Source: Legionella moravica DSM 19234 | GTDB taxonomy: Bacteria > Pseudomonadota > Gammaproteobacteria > Legionellales > Legionellaceae | Direction of reading: 5' to 3' | NCBI RefSeq assembly: GCF_000423305.1 | Contig: NZ_AUHS01000032.1 | Span: 1-37,042 of the forward strand | DNA length: 37,042 nucleotides | Shown here: positions 18,489 through 25,608 of the stretch, piece after piece | Position numbering within the stretch: position 1 is the stretch's first letter | How the letters are laid out: each line of letters opens with the position of its first letter | Made by a program: the position numbers and the translations under genes | The notes under the pieces: generated by a model | What the model saw: only the letters and a program-made list of their open reading frames with translations | Told to the model about the DNA's origin: nothing | The model's database searches: none

Positions 18489-19790
18489 TTACGCTTGTTT
18501 GATTTTTTTCCAGATAATTAATTGCTGACCGTTTACTAATGCCGTTTCTGAATTGAGATGATTCCAATTCATTATATCCTGAGTGGTAACCTTGTAGAGC
18601 ATTTCGAGTGTTTTATAAGATTCGTTGGGTTGCACAATATGAATGACTCGGTATACAGTTCCTTTGATTGACGTTTGGCTTAAGAATTTTGATTTAGATA
18701 TTTCATGGAATGGTAATACAGGGGAATTTTTTGAGCTTGGAATTAACAACACCTGATTGGGACGTATGGACTGATCAGACAGACGATTTAATTTTTTAAT
18801 TAAAGTGATCGTCGTGTGATACTGTCTGGCAATACTTCGCAAACTATCGCTCGGAAGAACAAGATGTTTGGTCCAGCTGACTCGTTTATCGACAGGTGAA
18901 TGAGATAAATTGAAATAAAACTGAGTCACTTTCGCTATAGGGATCAGCAAGGTGAAGGGTTTATACGGTGCTGTAGCCCATCGGTTATAACCTGGATTTA
19001 ATTTGGTTAACTCACTAACTGTGATGCCCGCTAATCTGGCGGCATGACTTAAGTCAATTTGACTGCCAATATTCACTTCTTCAAAATAGGGACGAAAGGG
19101 CATTGCAGGGAGATTAATTTTATAAGCTTTGGGGTTGCTCATGATTTCCGCCAGAGCTAAAAATCGCGGCACATAAACCTGGGTTTCTTTAGGGACATTT
19201 AATTCCCAAAAACTTACAGGACGATTATTTGTAGTTTGAGCTTTAATTGCCCTGCCTATGGCACCTTCGCCTGCATCGTAGGCGGCAATTGAGAATATCC
19301 AGTTTCCATTAAACACTTTATTGAGATGCATCAAGTGAGTGAGTGCTGCGTCCGTTGAATGATTAATACTTCTTCTGCCATCAAACCACCAGTCCTGGAT
19401 TAAGCCCAATTGATTTCCCGTCACAGGCATGATCTGCCATAAGCCTGCTGCACCAACTTTGGAATAAGCAAAAGGGTCATAGGCACTTTCTATCATAGGA
19501 AGTAATGCCAACTCTCCAGGCAAATTTCTTCTTTGAATTTCTCGAGTCACATGATAGAGATAGGGTTCAGCCTTCTGACAGACTTTGGTGATAAAGCCCG
19601 GGTGATCCAAAAGCCAGCGAATTTGATCCTGAACTTCAGGGCGATTAATCTCATGGCTCATTTTAAATTCACCGCGCAAAACATCCCATACATCAATGGA
19701 TTGATTTGCTTTTGCGTGAGTACTTAAAATACTCAATATTAGGCAACTGAATAGCAATTGTATTTTTTTACTGATAAATGTCTTATTCAA
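18489..19790 (-). CDS. mltD: MltD-type membrane-bound lytic murein transglycosylase with two LysM domains
   Basis: A peptidoglycan-cleaving transglycosylase acting in the periplasm. The 433 residues start with a signal sequence (to about residue 28), followed by the SLT domain (about 85-220) with catalytic Glu101 in LLPMIESAYDPFAYSKVGAAGLWQIMP and the supporting NWIFSIAAYDAGEGAIGRA. Two LysM modules follow, about 307-352 (LVLPSDSLRSIARQYHT...) and about 385-428 (HIVQPNESYKTLEMLYKVT...). Length and order fit MltD. It lacks a lipobox cysteine, so anchoring may differ from E. coli MltD. Confidence 0.9.
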   Translation of the reverse strand: MNKTFISKKIQLLFSCLILSILSTHAKANQSIDVWDVLRGEFKMSHEINRPEVQDQIRWLLDHPGFITKVCQKAEPYLYHVTREIQRRNLPGELALLPMIESAYDPFAYSKVGAAGLWQIMPVTGNQLGLIQDWWFDGRRSINHSTDAALTHLMHLNKVFNGNWIFSIAAYDAGEGAIGRAIKAQTTNNRPVSFWELNVPKETQVYVPRFLALAEIMSNPKAYKINLPAMPFRPYFEEVNIGSQIDLSHAARLAGITVSELTKLNPGYNRWATAPYKPFTLLIPIAKVTQFYFNLSHSPVDKRVSWTKHLVLPSDSLRSIARQYHTTITLIKKLNRLSDQSIRPNQVLLIPSSKNSPVLPFHEISKSKFLSQTSIKGTVYRVIHIVQPNESYKTLEMLYKVTTQDIMNWNHLNSETALVNGQQLIIWKKIKQA

Positions 19791-20297
19791 ATTACCATTC
19801 CTACTCTATGACGCTTTTATGGAGTTAGTTTACAATACATTGTTGATACATACTCAGACTAATTCTGAGCGATTCTTATAAAATATACTCTTCTTCGAGC
19901 CTTGCATAAAGCTAATACCTAATTCCACTTGGGTGGCTTGCTATGAGATAACAGCACGATTTTTATGTCGATTATATGACCAGGTCAATCCAGGAAACAA
20001 TCCATTGCAGGAAATTGGGCAGGGCTGTCCCATATAAATGGTTTTTATTTGAACACAGGTGTGAATTCAGGCACGCAGCTGCTCCCTTCTCCCTTAAAAA
20101 AGGGAGAAGGGAGCAGATGATCCGACCCGGACACATCGGTAACTACTCCCTTCTCCCTTTTTAAGGGAGAAGGGCTGGGGATGAGGGTTTTTTATCAGTT
20201 GACCCGCTCTCGAGTAAAGTTAAGATACATCACACACAAAATGCTTACAAAATAATTTGATAAAATAATAAGGTGGCATAACCTTTTTTTACTGTAG

Positions 20298-20420
20298 GGA
20301 AAGTCAGTTGTAAGCGATGATAGAAGTAACGCGAGAGTTGGTGATAAAATTATTATTGAGCGTCGATTTTTTATAAGCAGTCAGCCTGTAGATGCTAAAC
20401 AAATTGCTGTTGAAGCATAG
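20298..20420 (+). pseudogene. ISAs1-family transposase fragment
   Basis: The frame reads ...VGDKIIIERRFFISSQPVDAKQIAVEA and stops at TAG 20418-20420. The ERR(Y/F)(Y/F)ISS-x-P-x-DAKQ block is a hallmark of ISAs1-family transposases, where it precedes RGHWGIEN. That continuation is replaced here by a DUF559-like sequence in the same frame, so about 40 codons of the transposase remain. Confidence 0.6.
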
Positions 20421-20585
20421 GATCAAAAACGCACTAAGGATTTAGAAGCAGTTGGCTATTGGCTAGTGCGTGTTTGGAATAATGAAGTTTTTAAAAATAT
20501 CCAAGGTGTTATGGAACACATTTTAAGTTTACTCGAGAGGGTGTCAACTGATAAGAAACCCTCATCCCCAGCCCTTCTCCCTTAA
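20421..20585 (+). pseudogene. DUF559 endonuclease-like C-terminal fragment
   Basis: Immediately after the TAG the same frame reads DQKRTKDLEAVGYWLVRVWNNEVFKNIQGVMEHI, the C-terminal half of DUF559 (Vsr-like) proteins, which usually have Y-D-x-x-R-x-x-x-L-x-x-x-G and (F/W)-x-N-x-E-V. The frame runs on through the right inverted arm to TAA inside the hairpin. The N-terminal catalytic half is missing. Confidence 0.65.
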
Positions 20586-20684
20586 AAAAGGGAGAAGGGA
20601 GCAGATGTGTGCCTGAATTTACTACCTGTGTTCAAATAAAAACCATTTATATGGGGCAGCCCTGGGAAATTGGGAGGCTCAGCT

Positions 20685-21038
20685 TTATTTTTGTTTCGAA
20701 TTGAGGTTCAGGTTTATTCCCAGTTTCATTAGCATTAAGTCGTGGTTTGAAAAATCTCCAATAATATACCTTTTAGGAGCGGGTTCTAATTTTACAATGG
20801 TGGGAATTGCAATTATTTCTTCTTCCTGGGCGCGTTCAGGATATTGCAGTAAATCAATCACTTCAATGTTATATTGGTTAGGTAGGTACATATCACAGAA
20901 ATTCTTCAAGTTGGCCAAGGTCAAAACTCCATGAGGCGTTTGTCCTGCAATAAAAAGATTAAATTGCCATTCCTTTTTAGGGGAACTTGATGAGCTTTTT
21001 TCTGTAGTCAAAGGCGTTTTTGTGATTGCACTACTCAT
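20685..21038 (-). CDS. kaiB: KaiB-family protein
   Basis: A 117-residue KaiB: FNLFIAGQTPHGVLTLANLKNFCDMYLPNQYNIEVIDLLQYPERAQEEEIIAIPTIVKLEPAPKRYIIGD matches the thioredoxin-like KaiB core, including the P-E-x-A-x-x-x-x-I-x-A-x-P-T block. KaiB binds KaiC in cyanobacterial clocks; in Legionella the Kai proteins have been linked to stress resistance rather than a circadian clock, and no kaiA is seen here. The ATG overlaps the last 8 bases of kaiC, indicating translational coupling. An extra polar N-terminus of about 22 residues (STEKSSSSSPKKEW-like) precedes the fold. Confidence 0.92.
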   Translation of the reverse strand: MSSAITKTPLTTEKSSSSSPKKEWQFNLFIAGQTPHGVLTLANLKNFCDMYLPNQYNIEVIDLLQYPERAQEEEIIAIPTIVKLEPAPKRYIIGDFSNHDLMLMKLGINLNLNSKQK

Positions 21039-22764
21039 CTTTTTTCTCTTTTTTGTTTTGATCCCGGGTTATTAAAGTTCTGGATTTACGAATTTGTTCG
21101 AACCCCTCTTTTGTTAGGTGATCAATTTGTTTCTGATTAGCTATTAATAAACGTATATTTTCTTTAATTGTGTTCAGCTGAGAGTTCAATATAAGGATAT
21201 TGGATTCAACATGATCCTGCTCTGCTTTAAGTTGATTTATATTTTGTTTCAGATTTTGATTTTTAATTATTTCCTGAATTTTCTCTTGCATGGCTTGTAC
21301 AACACGTGCGGAGCCAATTAATAACTTTCCTTCTCCCATATATACTTCCTGGAGACGAATACCTTTGCTGCTGATTTGAAATTCTCGCATTTGTTGTGAA
21401 TGAGCCATTCCTCGTGATTTTTTAATAACGAGTAATGTGTTTTGTTCTAAATCAACTTCAACTTGACTGAGTAAAATCCAGGTATCCATTAATGAAGAAA
21501 CACCCTCGTGTTCGTGATTCGCATCCTCATGCAACAAACTGGTCATGACGGTTGTTATGTTGTTTAGTTTAAGAAAGTTGACTAAACGAGCTAACATTAA
21601 TTTTACGCTGTACTTTGAGCCTATAAGATTAAAGTTGGAAATAGGATCAATGACTACACTTGAAGGTTTAAATTTCTTTATCAGTTGGACCATTTTGATT
21701 AAGTGAGATTCCAAACCATAAACGCTGGGTCGTATGGAATTAAATAATAATGTCCCTTTGTTTTTCCATCGTTCCAGATTAATATTAATAGATTTCATAT
21801 TTCGTATGATCTGGTCGGAAGATTCCTCAAAAGCAAAGTAAATGCATTTTTTACCTGATATACACTCACTCTCCACAAAGGTTGCTGCGATACTGCTTTT
21901 TCCAGTTCCTGCCGTTCCGGTAATCAATACACTTCCACCCACATAATAACCCTTGTCACTTAAAGCGTGATCCAACTCTTTAATTCCAGTCGAGACAAAA
22001 GTTTTGGGGACGATAAAATCAAGCGTCATTGAGGTGACCGGTGATAGCGTAATACCTTCATAATCTATGATAAATGGGAATTCATTCGAACCATGGGACG
22101 AACCACGATATTTGATGATGCGCAAAAAACGGGTGGTTAATTCATTACTAACCCGGTTATCAAGGAAAACAACACAATCAGCAACATACTCTTCCAGGCC
22201 ATGACGGGAAAGGGAGTTTTCTCCTTGTTCACCTGTAATGATTGAGGTAACATTTTTTGTGCTTAACCAACGAAAAAGACGTTGGAGTTCAGAACGAATG
22301 ATTTTGGTGTTATCTAGTTGATTAAATAATACCTCTATTGTATCAATTACAATTCGTTTAATTTGATGCTTATCAATCAGATACCCTATCTGAATAAAGA
22401 GTCCTTCGAGATTGTAGCTACCAGACTCATCGAATTCAGAACGATCAAGGTGAATGTAGTGCAAGATTAACTGCTGATTTTTAATAAGTTCATTTAAATT
22501 GAAATTTAATGAATTGCAGTTTTTAATCAGCTCTGCTTCTGTTTCTTCAAAAGAGATAAATAGACCTGGCTCGTTGTTTTTGATGCCGGCGACAAGAAAT
22601 TGCATACCAAACAGTGTTTTACCACTGCCCGCAGAGCCGATTAATAAGGTAGAGCGGTTTTTGGGAAGGCCTCCAAGACTGATTTGATCAAAACCCTCGA
22701 TGCCTGTTAAGCATTTGGTAACTTGATCTAATGAGGGAGGTGTCGCTTTTTTTCCGTTTGTCAT
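21031..22764 (-). CDS. kaiC: KaiC-family double-domain ATPase/kinase
   Basis: A 577-residue KaiC with two RecA-like domains. CI has Walker A GSAGSGKT (43-50) and the paired glutamates in SFEETE (71-76); CII has GTAGTGKS (283-290) and AFEESS (311-316). The phosphorylation position equivalent to Ser431-Thr432 of Synechococcus reads GVSSLMDT, giving Ser423-Ser424, as in non-cyanobacterial KaiC types. Beyond about residue 485 the protein carries a long coiled coil (about 490-560) instead of the short cyanobacterial tail where KaiA binds, fitting the absence of kaiA. It is first in a kaiC-kaiB operon and divergent from a PAS-GGDEF-EAL gene. Confidence 0.95.
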   Translation of the reverse strand: MTNGKKATPPSLDQVTKCLTGIEGFDQISLGGLPKNRSTLLIGSAGSGKTLFGMQFLVAGIKNNEPGLFISFEETEAELIKNCNSLNFNLNELIKNQQLILHYIHLDRSEFDESGSYNLEGLFIQIGYLIDKHQIKRIVIDTIEVLFNQLDNTKIIRSELQRLFRWLSTKNVTSIITGEQGENSLSRHGLEEYVADCVVFLDNRVSNELTTRFLRIIKYRGSSHGSNEFPFIIDYEGITLSPVTSMTLDFIVPKTFVSTGIKELDHALSDKGYYVGGSVLITGTAGTGKSSIAATFVESECISGKKCIYFAFEESSDQIIRNMKSININLERWKNKGTLLFNSIRPSVYGLESHLIKMVQLIKKFKPSSVVIDPISNFNLIGSKYSVKLMLARLVNFLKLNNITTVMTSLLHEDANHEHEGVSSLMDTWILLSQVEVDLEQNTLLVIKKSRGMAHSQQMREFQISSKGIRLQEVYMGEGKLLIGSARVVQAMQEKIQEIIKNQNLKQNINQLKAEQDHVESNILILNSQLNTIKENIRLLIANQKQIDHLTKEGFEQIRKSRTLITRDQNKKEKKDE

Positions 22765-22900
22765 AGCAATGACCCTTGTTTAGATATCCTTCTTAATAGA
22801 TTTATCTTTCTCGATTTTTCCATAAAAAAAACAGTATGTTCCTCTTATTATAGATTAGGAAAAGAATTATATAGATTGTTCTTGATGATAAATTCATTCC

Positions 22901-22944
22901 AATCAAAGCGTTCTGTTCTATACTGTATAGAGCAACGCTTGATT
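22901..22944. promoter_or_regulatory. nested dyad between kaiC and the PAS-GGDEF-EAL gene
   Basis: In the 240-base divergent intergenic region, AATCAAAGCGTT (about 22901-22912) pairs with AACGCTTGATT (about 22934-22944) with one extra A, and inside it TCTATAC-T-GTATAGA (about 22917-22931) is a perfect 7-bp palindrome. The structure sits about 60 bases before the 23005 start. It could be an operator shared by both transcripts or an RNA hairpin in the leader of the + strand gene. Confidence 0.5.
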
Positions 22945-23004
22945 GTTTGAATTGGAGTCTATTAACTCGGTTTGTGACCCTAAAGGTTGGCATAACAGGA
23001 TCTT

Positions 23005-25341
23005 ATGGAAAGGCTCAATTTTAGTTTGGCAGCATATTCAATGTTCATCGCCATTATCGTTATGGGTGTGTTCTTTAGCCTTATTTTTACCTTGAAGCGT
23101 TCTAAAAAAAAAACAAAAACAATTCAATATAAGTTATCTGGTAGTGAGCAATTATTTTCAGAGTTTACTGAAAACATCCATCAGGTTTTGTGGCGCTTTT
23201 CAATCAATACCCATAAATTTACCTATATTAGTTCTTATGCAACACAGGTATTTGGGCAACCAGTTGATTTAATTAATAAAGATGAGGAAAGTTGGTTGCG
23301 ATACATTATACCTGAAGATAAACCCAAAATAATGGCCGCGATTAATCAAGTGAAACAAGGTGTTTCAGACATCACTTTAGACATTAAAATTTTAAGAGCT
23401 GATGGGGTTATCGCGGTGCTATCAAATCAACTTTTTCCTTCAAAAAACAGGCAGGGAACAGTCATTGCAGTGCTTGGCATCATTAGTGATATCACTGCGC
23501 AATATAATTTAGCTTTGCAAAAACGATTGCGGGCTGAACTACATAAAAATTTAAACCAGTTAAAAGATATGAAAAACCTGTCGTACATCACCTTAAAGTC
23601 AATTGGATTGGCGATTAATTATGATATTGGTGAACTATGGATATTTGATGATAAAGAAAAAAAACTGGTCTGTTTGGTTCATTGGTCTCGGGATAATTTG
23701 GAGGACAATAATAAAATACATGAAGTACTGTCTGTATCTGATAAAACGAAAGATACGTTCCAGGTCATCTGTTTAAACCATAAAATTATTCAATACAGCA
23801 CACACGCAATGCATCTTAAAACGCATTATACAGGGGTTGATGGGGCCGAAATCAACCTAAAAGAAGTCGTTGGAATACCTATAGTAGTTTCTAATAAACC
23901 CATCGGGGTACTGTGTTTTTATAATCGTCAAATACTTAATCTTGACATTGATGGATACAAAATATTACTGGAGTTCGCAGAAGAATTTGGCGAGTACATC
24001 CATAATAAATTACTCATGAAGCAACTCAAATATTCCGCTGTTTATGATGCACTGACTGGCCTATACAATCGATTTTCTCTTGTGAAAAAAATAAGGGAAA
24101 TGATTAAAAATAATGTACAGCCTATTACCGTTATCAAGCTGCGGGTAAATAATTTCCAGCTCATTAATTACGCCTTGGGGTATGACGTTGGGAATAAAAT
24201 ACTGCAAGAAATGAGTAAAAAGATCACTGATTTTTTATCTTCTTATAGTTCGCCATTATCTTCTATTGATTTTGTGGCTATTGCCGAGCCTGGAATTTTT
24301 TGTTTTTTATCGCATCAATTTGATGAAAAAGATGTCATCATTGATTTTGTAACCAAGTTGTTGGATCTTTTTAAAAAACCAATTAAAAAAAACAATATTG
24401 AAATATTTTTATCAGCCAGTATTGGAATCAGCCGATATCCCCAAAATGGTACTACACCAGATCAGTTATTAGGCAGTGCTATTTTAGCAGTGATTCAATC
24501 TTCAAATGAGGGGGGCAATCGGTTTAAATTTGCAACCCAGGACATCTTAAAAAGTACCTCACAAAACATTGAAATTGAAAATGCAATGCATCATGCGCTT
24601 GGCAATAATGAGCTGGAACTTTTTTATCAGCCTAAAGTATCTTTAAATACCGGAAAAATTGTTGGTGTTGAAGCGCTAATCCGTTGGCATGAATCAAAAA
24701 ATACAATTCGCTCACCGGATTATTTCATTCCTGTGTGTGAACAAACTGATTTAATTTTGGAAATTAATGAGTGGGTATTGGATACTGTAATGCAGGATAT
24801 AGCGCGTAGTGAACACCCCATAAAAACGTCCATTAATTTATCAGCCCGTCAATTCACCACTTCGTATGATTTGTTAGAAAAATTAACTCAATTTAAAGCA
24901 AAATATGGTGTCAATTATAATTATCTGGAGATGGAAGTTACCGAAACTATATTGATGACCAATAGAACGTTGGCCTCACAGGTAATATCCAAATTAAGAG
25001 CAATGGGTATCACCATATCACTGGATGATTTTGGAACGGGATACAGTAGTTTTGCTTATTTAAAAAATTTTGCTCCAGACTTCATTAAAATTGATAAATC
25101 ATTTATTGATGGGGTACCAGGCGATTTGAACACGATAAAAATAATCAATGCGATGATCTCGGTTGCCCATAGTTTAGGTTTGAAGGTTGTTGCTGAAGGC
25201 GTAGAGTCTTCTGAGCAGATTGCATTTTTAATGGGGGCTGGTTGTGATGAAATTCAGGGGTATTATTTTTCTAAACCGGTACCGTTTCTAGATATTCAAG
25301 CGATGATTAAACATGATGTACGATTACCAATTCCTGAATAG
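23005..25341 (+). CDS. membrane PAS-GAF-GGDEF(degenerate)-EAL cyclic-di-GMP phosphodiesterase
   Basis: A 778-residue signalling protein with one N-terminal membrane helix (about 9-31), a PAS domain (about 45-165), a GAF-like region (about 180-330), a GGDEF-type domain (about 345-500, starting YDALTGLYNR) and an EAL domain (about 520-770). At the cyclase active-site loop it reads EPGIF where GGDEF is required, so it should not make c-di-GMP. The EAL domain keeps its key motifs: VEALIRW, INLSARQF, EVTET, LDDFGTGYSS, KIDKSFI, AEGVE and QGYYFSKP. It is therefore predicted to degrade c-di-GMP, with the GGDEF part perhaps sensing GTP. AGGATC stands before the ATG. It is divergent from kaiC. In L. 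pneumophila a PAS-GGDEF-EAL gene is likewise associated with the kai genes, as I recall. Confidence 0.92.
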   Translation: MERLNFSLAAYSMFIAIIVMGVFFSLIFTLKRSKKKTKTIQYKLSGSEQLFSEFTENIHQVLWRFSINTHKFTYISSYATQVFGQPVDLINKDEESWLRYIIPEDKPKIMAAINQVKQGVSDITLDIKILRADGVIAVLSNQLFPSKNRQGTVIAVLGIISDITAQYNLALQKRLRAELHKNLNQLKDMKNLSYITLKSIGLAINYDIGELWIFDDKEKKLVCLVHWSRDNLEDNNKIHEVLSVSDKTKDTFQVICLNHKIIQYSTHAMHLKTHYTGVDGAEINLKEVVGIPIVVSNKPIGVLCFYNRQILNLDIDGYKILLEFAEEFGEYIHNKLLMKQLKYSAVYDALTGLYNRFSLVKKIREMIKNNVQPITVIKLRVNNFQLINYALGYDVGNKILQEMSKKITDFLSSYSSPLSSIDFVAIAEPGIFCFLSHQFDEKDVIIDFVTKLLDLFKKPIKKNNIEIFLSASIGISRYPQNGTTPDQLLGSAILAVIQSSNEGGNRFKFATQDILKSTSQNIEIENAMHHALGNNELELFYQPKVSLNTGKIVGVEALIRWHESKNTIRSPDYFIPVCEQTDLILEINEWVLDTVMQDIARSEHPIKTSINLSARQFTTSYDLLEKLTQFKAKYGVNYNYLEMEVTETILMTNRTLASQVISKLRAMGITISLDDFGTGYSSFAYLKNFAPDFIKIDKSFIDGVPGDLNTIKIINAMISVAHSLGLKVVAEGVESSEQIAFLMGAGCDEIQGYYFSKPVPFLDIQAMIKHDVRLPIPE

Positions 25342-25555
25342 AACTAAATAGATGAACTGTCTGCAAACCCTGATCTTCTTCAGATTTTATATCAGGCTGT
25401 ATCTCAAATCTTGTAACTCAAATGAGCTACTGGGTAATTGCCTGAGATAAATTACATCATAATATTGGGCTAATACACGCAGTGCATCAAAGTTAATGAA
25501 TAATGGAACATCATTCGAAGAGGATGCATATCCGAATTGCCGGTCCTCTCTTGAT

Positions 25556-25591
25556 AAAATGAAAAAGCAAGATGACTTGCTTTTTCATTTT
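25556..25591. terminator. bidirectional terminator between convergent genes
   Basis: AAAATGAAAAAGCAAG (25556-25571), loop ATGA, and its exact complement (25576-25591) form a perfect 16-bp stem with A-tract on one side and T-tract on the other. It serves the EAL gene (+) and the Ulp1-like gene (-), whose stop is 17 bases away. Confidence 0.85.
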
Positions 25592-25608
25592 AAAGGAAAA
25601 TTAATGGA

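Larger units (their letters stand above)
20021..20663. mobile_element. decayed foldback element with long inverted arms
   Basis: The outer arms 20021-20074 and 20609-20663 are near-perfect inverted repeats of about 54 bp. Inner arms continue with a self-complementary CTCCCTTCTCCC / GGGAGAAGGGAG hairpin and a GGGCTGGGGATGAGGG block, up to CTCGAGTAAA at 20210-20219 and TTTACTCGAG at 20527-20536. The left arm carries one extra hairpin copy. The roughly 310-bp interior holds two gene fragments. The hairpin core resembles the repeats that often flank DUF559 genes in other proteobacteria. No intact gene exists between mltD and kaiB. Confidence 0.75.

Noticed and set aside
20080..20175. Repeated CTCCCTTCTCCC units considered as a CRISPR array
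   Set aside because: The units are self-complementary, irregularly spaced and number only three or four; no cas genes are near.
22802..22993. 63-codon minus-strand frame between kaiC and the EAL gene
   Set aside because: It covers the nested dyad and promoter region and its translation has no family resemblance or ribosome site.
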